Shown here: one piece after another, positions 27,062-36,706 of the stretch | Layout: the number at the start of each line of letters is the position of its first letter | Position numbering within the stretch: the stretch's first letter is position 1 | Source: Elusimicrobia bacterium HGW-Elusimicrobia-2 | GTDB taxonomy: Bacteria; CG03 | Direction: 5' to 3' | DNA: 47,057 nt | Assembly: GCA_002841685.1 (NCBI GenBank) | Contig: PHAM01000004.1 | Span: 1-47,057, forward strand | The notes under the pieces: model-generated | What the model was told of the DNA's origin: nothing | Databases searched by the model: none | What the model saw: the letters and a program-made list of their open reading frames with translations, nothing else | Position numbers and translations under genes: made by a program

Positions 27062-28282
27062 ATGATTTTCGGCTATAAAGTGCGTACAGCTAAAGGCGGA
27101 ACCCTCGAAGGCACTCTTGAGGCAAATGACCAGAGAGCCGCCGTTGAAAAGCTCAGGGCTCAGCAGTATATTGTTCTTGAGATCAAAGAACAGCATGCAA
27201 ACGCTTTCACGGATTTGCTTAATTCAATTAATCCGTTCAAGCCGAAAGCAAGTCCGAAAGACGTGGTGATATTTTCCAGGCAGCTCTCGGTTATGATCAA
27301 CGCCGGTATTCCCATCGTTCAGGCGATGTCTATCATAGGGGATCAGATAGAAAACCCTTATTTTAAAAATGTGATAATCACCATACGCGAAGACATAGAG
27401 GGTGGCACCTCCATAGCGGACGCGCTGGAAAAATATCCCGATTGTTTTGATACGCTCTATGTCAATATGGCCCGCGCCGGTGAGCTCGGAGGCATACTGG
27501 ATGTAATTCTTGACAGGCTGTCGACATATCTTGAGGCCGCGGAAAATCTTAAAGGCAAGGTGAAAGGCGCACTGTCATATCCGACAGTCGTTGTCTTTAT
27601 CTGTCTGGGCGTCACGATTTTCCTTATGGTTTTTGTTGTCCCTACCTTTAAAGAAGTTTTTTCATCTTTCGGCAGCGCACTGCCGGCTCCGACTCAGATC
27701 GTTGTAGATCTAAGCGATTTTTTCATACAGAATATTCTGGCTATCATAGCCGGCATAGTCATTGTTGTCGTCGGCGTTAAGAAATTCGCGGCAAGCGAGG
27801 TGGGGAGAAAATTCCTTGAACCCCGCATGCTCAAAGCGCCGATTATAGGACCGCTCCTTATAAAAACCGCCACAGCCAAATTTACCCGCACTTTCGGAAC
27901 GCTTGTTAAAAGCGGCGTGCCGATACTTTCGGCCATGGAGACCGTGGCCAAAACCGCCGGCAACTGGGCCGTTGAGGAAGCCGTGATGACGGCCCGCGAG
28001 GCCATACGCGAGGGTGAGAAAATCGCCGAACCTCTTGCCCGCTCCGGAATTTTTCCGTCAATGGTGAACCAGATGGTAAAAGTCGGCGAGGAAACCGGCA
28101 ATCTTGACGTCATGCTCACAAAGATCGCCGACTTTTATGACACGGAAGTAGATGAGGCCGTTAAAGCTATGACCTCGCTTATTGAACCGCTGGTGATTGT
28201 TTTTCTCGGCGTTGTCGTTGGCGCTCTGGTGATAGCCATGTACCTGCCTATATTCAATATGGGCTCTATGGTCGGCGGCTGA
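27062..28282 (+). CDS. pilC: type IV pilus inner membrane protein PilC
   Basis: 406 aa; two T2SF domains, FSRQLSVMINAGIPIVQAM...LGVVVGALVIAMYLPIFNMGSMVGG. Confidence 0.95.
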   Translation: MIFGYKVRTAKGGTLEGTLEANDQRAAVEKLRAQQYIVLEIKEQHANAFTDLLNSINPFKPKASPKDVVIFSRQLSVMINAGIPIVQAMSIIGDQIENPYFKNVIITIREDIEGGTSIADALEKYPDCFDTLYVNMARAGELGGILDVILDRLSTYLEAAENLKGKVKGALSYPTVVVFICLGVTIFLMVFVVPTFKEVFSSFGSALPAPTQIVVDLSDFFIQNILAIIAGIVIVVVGVKKFAASEVGRKFLEPRMLKAPIIGPLLIKTATAKFTRTFGTLVKSGVPILSAMETVAKTAGNWAVEEAVMTAREAIREGEKIAEPLARSGIFPSMVNQMVKVGEETGNLDVMLTKIADFYDTEVDEAVKAMTSLIEPLVIVFLGVVVGALVIAMYLPIFNMGSMVGG

Positions 28283-28288
28283 TAAACT

Positions 28289-29344
28289 TTGTTCCAGCAC
28301 GCTTCGCAGGGCCGTCAGGCGGATTTGGGTTTTGATGTAAACAAAAAAATACTTATGTTTACCGGCGCCTCCGGCGGTCACATAATGCCCGCGCTGGCCT
28401 TGCGCAGATATTTTCCACTGGCTCCGATCATTGCCGTCAGGACCGTCACAACCGAGGCGCTTTTGAAAGACACGGCGAATGTTGTTTTCATACGGCCGCT
28501 GGCTCTCGGAAAAATAACTTTTGACGCTCTGAAAGATCTTTTCCGCGCGATCGTCTTCGCGTTGAAATTCAAAAGCGAACGGATTCTGTGCTTTGGGTCA
28601 TATCTTAACGCTGTCGGCGTCTTCTGCGCAAAGATCGGCGGAGCCGGACTTTATTTTTTTGAACCCAATGCCGTGCCCGGGAAAGGCACGGCGCTCCTCA
28701 GTCATTTTGCCGATAAGATCTTTTATATTTTCCCGACGCGTGTGAAATACCAAAACGGTGTTTTCTGTAAATTCCCCGTCTCGGCTGTCAAATATGGCCG
28801 TGAGGAAGCACTTTCGCGCCTGGGGCTTTCTTCTGATCAGCCGCTCATTCTTATTTTCGGTGGCAGTCAGGGCAGCAGTTTTATCAATGATCTTGTCGCG
28901 GGACTGCTTTCAAAACTCAGATTCGTCCAGATAATCCATATAACGGGAGAGGCGGATTTTGTCCGCGTGAACGCCGCGTATGATGCTCATAAAGGTAAGC
29001 ATCTTATTCTGCCGGCCTGTTATTATATGAGTTTACTCTACAGCGCCGCCGATGCTGTTGTATCAAGGGCCGGCGCCGGAACACTTGCGGAACTGGCTTT
29101 CTATAAAATACCCTCTTTGCTGATACCGTATCCCCTGGCGGGAGCTCATCAGGAAAAAAACGCGGAATTTTTTTCCTCGCCGCCCGCGGCGCTTATAATC
29201 ACCCAGCGTGACGCTGAAGACGGCGTGGTCTTGAAGGCGATCGAGGAGCTTGTTTCAGGAAATTTCTGGAAATTAAAAGAGAATCTTGCTAAAATCAGCC
29301 TTTCCGATGACGGCGCCGACCTTGCGGAAAAATTGTCGGCGTAG
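28289..29344 (+). CDS. murG: MurG-like N-acetylglucosaminyltransferase
   Basis: TGASGGHIMPALAL, IFGGSQGSSFIND, VSRAGAGTLAELAFYKIPSLLIPYPLAGAHQEKNAEF; exact start uncertain. Confidence 0.85.
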   Translation: MFQHASQGRQADLGFDVNKKILMFTGASGGHIMPALALRRYFPLAPIIAVRTVTTEALLKDTANVVFIRPLALGKITFDALKDLFRAIVFALKFKSERILCFGSYLNAVGVFCAKIGGAGLYFFEPNAVPGKGTALLSHFADKIFYIFPTRVKYQNGVFCKFPVSAVKYGREEALSRLGLSSDQPLILIFGGSQGSSFINDLVAGLLSKLRFVQIIHITGEADFVRVNAAYDAHKGKHLILPACYYMSLLYSAADAVVSRAGAGTLAELAFYKIPSLLIPYPLAGAHQEKNAEFFSSPPAALIITQRDAEDGVVLKAIEELVSGNFWKLKENLAKISLSDDGADLAEKLSA

Positions 29345-29358
29345 AGCGGGGATTTTAT

Positions 29359-29757
29359 ATGGTCAAAAGCATAGAAGTAAAAACACATGATCAAACGGAG
29401 ATGGTAGATATCACGGGCGCCGTGGCAACCGCGGTAAGATCATCCGCCGTCAAGGAAGGAACGGCTTTTGTTTTTGTGCCGCACACGACGGCCGGGGTGA
29501 CGATCAACGAAAACGCGGACCCCGATGTGAAAAGGGATATCCTGTCGGAGATGAATAAGGTGATACCTTTTCACGATGATTACATGCACGCGGAAGGGAA
29601 TTCAGCCGCGCATATAAAGTCATCGCTTTTCGGACCGGGCCTGACCGTTATTGTAAGCGGCGGAAAACTTCTTTTGGGAACATGGCAGAGCATATATTTC
29701 TGCGAGTTTGACGGTCCGAGAAACAGAAGATTATACGTGAAGATTCAGGAGGGATAA
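29359..29757 (+). CDS. YjbQ/UPF0047 family protein (secondary thiamine-phosphate synthase family)
   Basis: FVPHTTAGVTINENADPDVKRDI...NSAAHIKSSLFG...GTWQSIYFCEFDGPR. Confidence 0.93.
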   Translation: MVKSIEVKTHDQTEMVDITGAVATAVRSSAVKEGTAFVFVPHTTAGVTINENADPDVKRDILSEMNKVIPFHDDYMHAEGNSAAHIKSSLFGPGLTVIVSGGKLLLGTWQSIYFCEFDGPRNRRLYVKIQEG

Positions 29758-30789
29758 ATGAGAAATTATAAAGTCGCGGTCGCCGGGTCCACCGGCGCGG
29801 TGGGCAGAGAGATGCTGAAGATGCTGGAAAGGCTTGATTTCCCGGTGGGTGAAATCCGTCTTCTTGCTTCGTCGCGGTCAGCGGGAAAGAAGCCCACTTT
29901 CAAAGGCAGAGAGATAACGGTTGAGGAGCTTTCACCGGAGTGGATCGTGAACAACGACCTTGATATGGTCATTATGTCTGCCGGCGGTTCCATTTCGGAG
30001 AAATACGCTCCCCTGTTCAGGGACAAAAAAATCTATGTTATAGACAATTCTTCCGCATGGCGCATGGATAAAGATGTGCCCCTTGTCGTGCCTGAAATAA
30101 ATTCGGCAACTTTGTCAAAAGACAAATACATTATCGCGAATCCCAACTGCTCCACCATCCAGATGGTGCACGCTCTCGCCCCGCTGCACAGAAAAGCAGT
30201 GATCAAAAGGATAATTGCCGTCACTTTTCAGGCCGTCTCCGGAGCCGGACAGAAAGCAATAAGCGAACTGGAAAAAGAAAGCCGGCAGATCGTTGAAAGC
30301 GGCTTCGCCGAAAAAAAACTTTCCAATAAAGATTTTTCGCCTTTTCCCCGCCAGATCGCTTTTAACTGCATACCGCAGATAGATGTTTTTATGGAAAACG
30401 CTTTCACAAAAGAAGAAATGAAAATGGTGAACGAAACAAAAAAAATACTCGACCCGAGCATAGAGCTTTCCGTCACCTGCGTGAGGGTGCCGGTTTTCCG
30501 GGGCCATTCCGAGGCGGTTAACATAGAGTTTTCAAATGATATCAGCGCAGACGAGGCGAGAAAGCTTCTGGAAAAAGAACCGGGGATTAAAGTTATTGAC
30601 GACACGGCTTCCCTTAAGTATCCGACGGCCATAGACGCCGACGGGGAGCTGGAGACTTTTGTCGGGAGGATACGGAAAGACGAATCCCGCCCGAACAGTT
30701 TATGGATGTGGATCGTCTCGGATAATCTTCTCAAAGGCGCCGCTCTCAATGCCGTGCAGATAGCGCAGAAACTCATTGAAATCATCTGA
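29758..30789 (+). CDS. asd: aspartate-semialdehyde dehydrogenase
   Basis: GSTGAVGREML, NPNCSTIQMV catalytic Cys, RVPVFRGHSEAVN. Confidence 0.96.
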   Translation: MRNYKVAVAGSTGAVGREMLKMLERLDFPVGEIRLLASSRSAGKKPTFKGREITVEELSPEWIVNNDLDMVIMSAGGSISEKYAPLFRDKKIYVIDNSSAWRMDKDVPLVVPEINSATLSKDKYIIANPNCSTIQMVHALAPLHRKAVIKRIIAVTFQAVSGAGQKAISELEKESRQIVESGFAEKKLSNKDFSPFPRQIAFNCIPQIDVFMENAFTKEEMKMVNETKKILDPSIELSVTCVRVPVFRGHSEAVNIEFSNDISADEARKLLEKEPGIKVIDDTASLKYPTAIDADGELETFVGRIRKDESRPNSLWMWIVSDNLLKGAALNAVQIAQKLIEII

Positions 30790-30837
30790 GTCTGTGCCAA
30801 TGGTTCCCGCCGGCGGCCTCTCCCCCGTATTTTTTCT

Positions 30838-31563
30838 ATGAGGCGCTATAAACTTTCGCTTTCTTACGACGGGAGCAGATTTCACGGGAGTCAGATACAG
30901 AATGATAAGCCGACTGTCGCGGGGAATCTCGCCGCGGCTTTGAAAAAAGTTCTCGGAGTTTCGCCGCGCGTGCTGTTCGCGTCCAGAACCGACCGCGGCG
31001 TTCATGCCAGGGAAAATGTCTGTTCTTTCGAGGCGTCTTTGAAGATGCCCGTATCCGCTCTCGTGGGCGCTCTGAATTCAAGGCTCGGAGGATATGTGAA
31101 GATCAATCGTATCAGCCGTGCCGATGATTCTTTTAATCCGCGTCACGGCTGTCTGTCAAAAACATACAGATATTATGTGAGCTGTAAGGAAAATTTTCCC
31201 TATATGCGGGATTATGTTTTTTCCGTTCCGCAAAGACTTGACCGTAAAAAAATGGAGAAGGCGGCGGCGCTTTTAACGGGAAAAAAGGATTTTCGCCGGC
31301 TGTCGTCATGCTCAGATAGAGAAAACACGATATGTCATATCCTCGATTGCAGGGTGTCAAAGGGCAGTCCTGACTTCTTTATTGAGATAGAGGGCTCTCA
31401 TTTCCTCTATAAAATGGTCCGAACGGCGGCCTCTTTTATCATAGCCTGCGGTAAAGGAGAAATAGAGCCGGATGATCTCGGCGCCATTCTGGAAGGTTGC
31501 CGCAAGCGCGTAGGCCCTGCTCCGGCCGAAGGCCTTTATCTATGGCGCGTGAAATATCTGTAA
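30838..31563 (+). CDS. truA: tRNA pseudouridine(38-40) synthase
   Basis: ASRTDRGVHARENV with catalytic Asp; FLYKMVRTAASFI. Confidence 0.95.
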   Translation: MRRYKLSLSYDGSRFHGSQIQNDKPTVAGNLAAALKKVLGVSPRVLFASRTDRGVHARENVCSFEASLKMPVSALVGALNSRLGGYVKINRISRADDSFNPRHGCLSKTYRYYVSCKENFPYMRDYVFSVPQRLDRKKMEKAAALLTGKKDFRRLSSCSDRENTICHILDCRVSKGSPDFFIEIEGSHFLYKMVRTAASFIIACGKGEIEPDDLGAILEGCRKRVGPAPAEGLYLWRVKYL

Positions 31564-31602
31564 CAGGCGCCGCGGCTTGCGGTCTCGGTGATATTTATTA
31601 CA

Positions 31603-31632
31603 TTGACATATCGCCGTCAGCTAAGGTAAAAT
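31603..31632 (+). promoter_or_regulatory. putative promoter of the lipoprotein/barrel operon
   Basis: TTGACA, 18 nt, TAAAAT upstream of SD GGGAGG and ATG 31689. Confidence 0.6.
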
Positions 31633-31688
31633 GCAGTTAGGATGCGCTAGGCATTTATTTATATGAAAAAATACAGGGAGGTTGTTTT

Positions 31689-32540
31689 ATGAGAAACAAA
31701 TTGTTTGCGGCCCTTGCCGTTATCAGTGTTTTCGCGGTGACATCCTGCGATAACAAAAACCTTTTCGGCAAGTTTCATAAAGCGGGCAGTTCCGCGAGCA
31801 TAGAAGTTCTGCTCTCCGACGCCAACTCGGCTCTCGCCAATGACAACCCCGCCGAAGCCAAGGCAATAGCGGATAAGATCCTGGCGAAGGACCCCAACAA
31901 TTCCGAAGCCCTCTATATATCGGCCGCCGCCGGCCTCAAAGTAGCCGGATTTGATGTTGCCGGAATTCTTATTTCTGTAATCGGTTCTACCGCTACGGCA
32001 GACGCTGGTTCACTCCTTGAATCTTTTGCCAATTTGGATCTTAACGCAATTTCTAAAGCAATAGATATATCGGTTCAACAGTTAAAACGGATAGCCGACG
32101 ATGGTGATACTAATGGCGCAATTGCCGATGATGATATTGATGTGAATTTGAATCTCGGGATTCTCGAAATTTTAAATGCGGCAATCAATATCATAGACTT
32201 CAATGACAATTATACTATCCTGAATGATACCAGTGATGTGGTTCAGATCGATGACAATTACAAAGTGACAGTGAAAGTAGGGACAGGAACTTATAAATCT
32301 GTAAGTGAGTTAACTGACGACGAAGTGGTTCAGTTAAAAGACCTTCATGGCGACGCTTTAGCCAATAAAGTAGGCGAGAGCATCACTCAGATTGACTCGG
32401 CGGTTAATCACTTTACTGTCGCTTCCAATGGCGTGGCCGGGGGCTCGTCTATTATGGATGATCTCAAAAATACAGTCAGCAATGATTTGAAAACTGAATT
32501 TGATGATTTTTACAGCAGGCTTACTTCTACAAGCACATAG
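31689..32540 (+). CDS. predicted lipoprotein (TPR-like N-terminal segment)
   Basis: Signal peptide with lipobox VTSC; ANDNPAEAKAIADKILAKDPNNSEALYISA resembles a TPR unit. Confidence 0.75.
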   Translation: MRNKLFAALAVISVFAVTSCDNKNLFGKFHKAGSSASIEVLLSDANSALANDNPAEAKAIADKILAKDPNNSEALYISAAAGLKVAGFDVAGILISVIGSTATADAGSLLESFANLDLNAISKAIDISVQQLKRIADDGDTNGAIADDDIDVNLNLGILEILNAAINIIDFNDNYTILNDTSDVVQIDDNYKVTVKVGTGTYKSVSELTDDEVVQLKDLHGDALANKVGESITQIDSAVNHFTVASNGVAGGSSIMDDLKNTVSNDLKTEFDDFYSRLTSTST

Positions 32541-32551
32541 GAGACAGAATA

Positions 32552-34225
32552 ATGAAATATATAAAAATAAAGTCAATCGCGGTTTTCTGTCTCGCGTGTT
32601 TTTTGTCATCCGATATAAACGCGGCGAGGGAAGAGGCTTTTATGATAAGGGGTATGCGCCCCCTGGCAATGGGCGGGGCGTTTACAGCTGTCTCCGACGA
32701 CGCAAACGCTTTTTTCTATAACCCCGCGGGCGTGGCGGCGGCTGAGAAAACGCAACTGACGCTTCTGCAGCTAGGCCTTACCATAGGCGACGATCTGAAA
32801 AAGGGCTATGACTGGTATAAGGATAATCAGGATGATTTGGATAAGATGGATGACCTCCAGGATTCAGACCCAGACAAATATAACAGGCTGATGCGCGATG
32901 TGGCGAACACAATAAGCAAATTGCGCATCGTCGCCGCTGTGGACGCGCCGCAGTTCTCACTCCTCTCGCCTAATCATAAACTGTCTTATGGCGGCGGACT
33001 TTTCGCCCAGGCCAATGTTATAGTGAATGTGAATTCAGGGATAATAGTTCCCCTGCTGGATATCCACGCACGCGCGGATGTTGTGGCTCCGGTTGCTTTT
33101 GGTATGAAGTTCATGGATCAGAGGCTCGCCGTGGGTGTGGCGCCCAAGCTCTTGAAGCGCATCAGGATAGATGAAACGCGCCTGACTTTTCTTGAGATGG
33201 AGGATTTTGATATTACAACTCAGATGGGAAGCGGCTTCGGCGTAGATCTGGGCGTGATCTATAAACTCACGAATAAAATGAATGTCGGCGCCGCGTGGAA
33301 AGACGCTACTTTTCCTTTGCTCGCCGGAACGGAAATAACATACGGCGCGGAATGGCAGGATGCGAAATCAACTTCCACAACTCCGACGCTGATTCCCGGT
33401 TATACGGCCAGAATTCCGTCGTCGCTGAATGTCGGCGTGAGCTACAGGATGAACAAACTCCTGCTCTTTTCATTTGATATTTACGATGTCTGGCGCACGA
33501 AAAACAAAGTTGTGTGGGGCACAACTTTATGGCCCAAGATCCACGCCGGCTGCGAGCTGAATCTTTTTAATTTTCTCAGGGGCCGTGTCGGTATAAATCA
33601 GGGCTATCCGACTTTCGGCTTTGATGTTAACTTATGGCTGTTCCACATAGAATATGCCAGATGGGCCGATGAACGCGGTTTTTACGCGGGCGACTTGGCC
33701 GAATGGCAGCACAAGCTCGGAATAACGATGCGGTACTCATGGGGCGGAAAGAAAAAAGAGCCGGAGCCCGTGATAGAGGAAAAGCCGCAGGAGGAAGCAA
33801 AGGCGGAAATCCCGGAAAGCGAGAAAATAAATGTAGCCGTGACGGATTTTGAGGCGCGTGCGCCTCTTTCGCAGTCGGAAACGGCCTTTATATCCGATTT
33901 TGTGCGCGGAGACCTTGTGAAAAACGGTAGGTTCAATGTCGTTGAAAAAAACAGCATGGACAAAATCCTCGCCGAGCAGGGCTTTCAGAATTCCGGCTGT
34001 TCATCGGCGGACTGCGCGGTGGCCATGGGAAAGATACTGAATGTTAAAACCATCCTTGTCGGTTCCTGCGGCAAGCTGCTGAATAATTATGTCGTTACTC
34101 TCAACGCGGTGGAAGTGGAAAGCGGTAAGATAGTTTATTCCGACAACATATCCGTTGAGAATTCCGATGATATCAGAAGCGGCGTCTCCGGCCTTGTTAC
34201 CAAATACGCAGGGTCAATAAAATAG
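32552..34225 (+). CDS. PorV/UPF0164-like beta-barrel fused to a CsgG-like C-terminal domain
   Basis: Signal peptide, RPLAMGGAFTAVSDDANAFFYNPAGVA barrel start, Pro/Glu linker, then INVAVTDFEARAPLSQSE...LVKNGRFNVVEKNSMDKILAEQGFQ. Confidence 0.8.
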   Translation: MKYIKIKSIAVFCLACFLSSDINAAREEAFMIRGMRPLAMGGAFTAVSDDANAFFYNPAGVAAAEKTQLTLLQLGLTIGDDLKKGYDWYKDNQDDLDKMDDLQDSDPDKYNRLMRDVANTISKLRIVAAVDAPQFSLLSPNHKLSYGGGLFAQANVIVNVNSGIIVPLLDIHARADVVAPVAFGMKFMDQRLAVGVAPKLLKRIRIDETRLTFLEMEDFDITTQMGSGFGVDLGVIYKLTNKMNVGAAWKDATFPLLAGTEITYGAEWQDAKSTSTTPTLIPGYTARIPSSLNVGVSYRMNKLLLFSFDIYDVWRTKNKVVWGTTLWPKIHAGCELNLFNFLRGRVGINQGYPTFGFDVNLWLFHIEYARWADERGFYAGDLAEWQHKLGITMRYSWGGKKKEPEPVIEEKPQEEAKAEIPESEKINVAVTDFEARAPLSQSETAFISDFVRGDLVKNGRFNVVEKNSMDKILAEQGFQNSGCSSADCAVAMGKILNVKTILVGSCGKLLNNYVVTLNAVEVESGKIVYSDNISVENSDDIRSGVSGLVTKYAGSIK

Positions 34226-34238
34226 CTCAGAATTCCTG

Positions 34239-35147
34239 TTAAAATTCTGCCGTTAAGGTAAAAAGGTGGCGTTGGCCTAAATACTTGTGAAACGAGAAGG
34301 CGTAATCCAGAATAAAATTATTATGCTTCACGCCTATTCCCGCCGCGGGCCGGATAAGATCCTGATAAATCAAACCGCCCCGTAACACGAGCGGCACCAT
34401 GGGATATTCAACTCCGGCGGAGAACACTTTGTTTTCTTCGGAGCTTTTCTCTATATCGCCGTTAATCGTGAAGTCATCCCCCCGGTAAGCAAGACCTGCC
34501 GAAAGCGTGAAAGGAAGGGGGCTTTCCGAGATTTTTTTACCGATGTTTCTCACGCTGGCGCCGAGACTTAAATTTTCATTGATGTCTTTTATCGCTCCGG
34601 CGTCAAATGCCGCCGCCGATGAAAGATTGTTGTCAACGCTTTCGCTGATATTTTTAACCGTCAATCCCCCTGTATAATTGTCGGAGAGAAAAGCGTAAGA
34701 GAGAAATACGCTTCTTGCGTTGACGCCGAAGCTGCCTGTTTTTATACCTGTGAGCATATCTCTTCTGTCTTCATCGCTTGAAAAACTCCTCAGGCCCAGG
34801 CATAAAAAATTGTTTATTCTTTCCACGCCGTAGGAATCACTGCTCTCAACGGAAAATGTGAATTTCGCGTCATTGAGAGAGATGCTGTCAAAATACATGA
34901 GATGCGAAAACTGCAGAGCAGCGGGAGCGTCATAAAGAGCGGCGGGATTGGTCTCCACGAAATCCGCTCCGGTAAGAGCCGTCCCCCCTCCGCCGAGAGC
35001 GAGTTTACGCGCGGAAAGAGCAACGCGCATAAACGCAGCGCCGCTTTTCCCCGGAGAAACATCAAAGAAACCGGCCCAGACAGATGAAGACGCTGTTAAA
35101 AAAAGAGCGGTCAGATTTATGCTGAGAAACTTTTTAGCGTAATTCAT
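34239..35147 (-). CDS. PorV/PorQ-like outer membrane beta-barrel protein
   Basis: Signal peptide; GKSGAAFMRVALSARKLALGGGGTALTGADFVETNPAAL; terminal aromatic residue. Confidence 0.82.
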   Translation of the reverse strand: MNYAKKFLSINLTALFLTASSSVWAGFFDVSPGKSGAAFMRVALSARKLALGGGGTALTGADFVETNPAALYDAPAALQFSHLMYFDSISLNDAKFTFSVESSDSYGVERINNFLCLGLRSFSSDEDRRDMLTGIKTGSFGVNARSVFLSYAFLSDNYTGGLTVKNISESVDNNLSSAAAFDAGAIKDINENLSLGASVRNIGKKISESPLPFTLSAGLAYRGDDFTINGDIEKSSEENKVFSAGVEYPMVPLVLRGGLIYQDLIRPAAGIGVKHNNFILDYAFSFHKYLGQRHLFTLTAEF

Positions 35148-36706
35148 TTTATTATCGCAAAATGCCCTTTGCTTTGTCCGATATTTGTTTCCGCAAAATA
35201 AAAATAAATCCCGGTCGCCACTTTTTCGCCGCGGCTGTTTTTTCCGTCCCAGCTGATCAACTGGCTTGACGGATAATATGACGACTGATCCAGTTTGACG
35301 ACCTCCTGGCCCGTAAAATCAAAAATTCTCACAACATTCACCGATGAGGGCGCAGGACTGAAAGCGAATTTCAAGGTGACGCCGGCCGAGGTTCTTAAAG
35401 GGTTCGGAAAAACCGTTACCTTTTGAGCAAGGCTTGCAATATGAGCATTGAGGTTAGCTATGCAGTCATTGGCGTTTATCACGCCATAACCCTTTTCGTT
35501 TGTGAAAGATGGATAATCCGAGCCCGAGCGTCTGATGGCTTCGGCAACATCACCCGGACCGTAGTCCGGCCGAATGGATAAAATAATTGAAGCCAGCCCC
35601 GCGACAAAAGGCGTTGCCATTGAGGTGCCGGCTTTACTTAAATAGCCCGATGCATCCCAAATATCCCATGAATCATTTGACGCGCCTCCTGGATTTGTGT
35701 CAGGAACAGTGCTTAATATGTCCACGCCCGGAGCAAGAACGTCAAGATTCGGCCCGTAATTGCTGAATGCCGCTTTGTTCCTCGCCGAATCAGAGGCACC
35801 TACTGAAAACGCGCTGGATAGACCTGCCGGATAAGAGATATAGGGTGTGCCGTCATTTCCCGAAGCCGCGGCTATAAAAACTCCGTGTTCAAAAGCATAA
35901 GCGCAGGCAGCGGCCTCGGTCGCGGAATACGAGTCGGCACCGAGGCTGAGATTTATCACCCTCGCCCCGTGTCTGACAGCCCACAGAATCGCTTCTGCCT
36001 CATCGGCTTCATCGCCGGACCCGAAGGAATCTAAAATTTTCAAAGCCATAATCCTTGAATTTATTGAAACGCCGGCTATGCCCGTGCTGTTGTTTGTCGC
36101 GGCGGCGGCAATTCCGGACACATGAGTTCCATGGCCGTTGTCGTCGAGAGGGTCATTGTCGTTATTAACCCAGTCGTAACCGTTATAGTCGTCAATATAA
36201 CCATTTTTATCATCGTCTAATCCATTGGCGGGAATTTCCCCGGCATTAATCCATATTTTTGAGGCAAGATCTTCGTGATTGTAATCCACGCCGCTGTCAA
36301 TGACGGCGATTATTATGCTTGCGGATCCGGAACTGCCATCGATGCTCCAGGCCTGCGCCATCTTTATTCCGTTGTCGCCGTTTAAACCCCACTGGGAAGC
36401 GTAATTCGGATCATCAGGCGCGAAAGCTCTTCGCCGCTGGCTTTTGTAGCAGTATTCCGTTTCATCAAAGCTCTGAAAAAAATTGACAGCGTTAAGCGCA
36501 TCCTGTTCGGCGGAGAATCTGATGCGCCAAACGGAGATTTCTTCCATAAGCGAAACAGCGGTCGGTGTTGAGCGGCTTACGAGATTTTTCTGTATATTTT
36601 CAGGAGTGCCTTCTTTGAATTTAAGAAGAACGCTTTCGTCGGCATAAAGAAAAGCCGCTTGTAAAAAAAACAGGGTGCCGAGAGCGGCACGGCGAAAATC
36701 AGACAT
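35144..36706 (-). CDS. secreted S8 (subtilisin-like) serine peptidase with FlgD-like/sorting-type C-terminal domain
   Basis: VIDSGVDYNHED (D), GHGTHVSGIA (H), GTSMATPFVAG (S); C-terminal VFPNPLR...VATGIYFYF. Confidence 0.93.
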   Translation of the reverse strand: MSDFRRAALGTLFFLQAAFLYADESVLLKFKEGTPENIQKNLVSRSTPTAVSLMEEISVWRIRFSAEQDALNAVNFFQSFDETEYCYKSQRRRAFAPDDPNYASQWGLNGDNGIKMAQAWSIDGSSGSASIIIAVIDSGVDYNHEDLASKIWINAGEIPANGLDDDKNGYIDDYNGYDWVNNDNDPLDDNGHGTHVSGIAAAATNNSTGIAGVSINSRIMALKILDSFGSGDEADEAEAILWAVRHGARVINLSLGADSYSATEAAACAYAFEHGVFIAAASGNDGTPYISYPAGLSSAFSVGASDSARNKAAFSNYGPNLDVLAPGVDILSTVPDTNPGGASNDSWDIWDASGYLSKAGTSMATPFVAGLASIILSIRPDYGPGDVAEAIRRSGSDYPSFTNEKGYGVINANDCIANLNAHIASLAQKVTVFPNPLRTSAGVTLKFAFSPAPSSVNVVRIFDFTGQEVVKLDQSSYYPSSQLISWDGKNSRGEKVATGIYFYFAETNIGQSKGHFAIIK

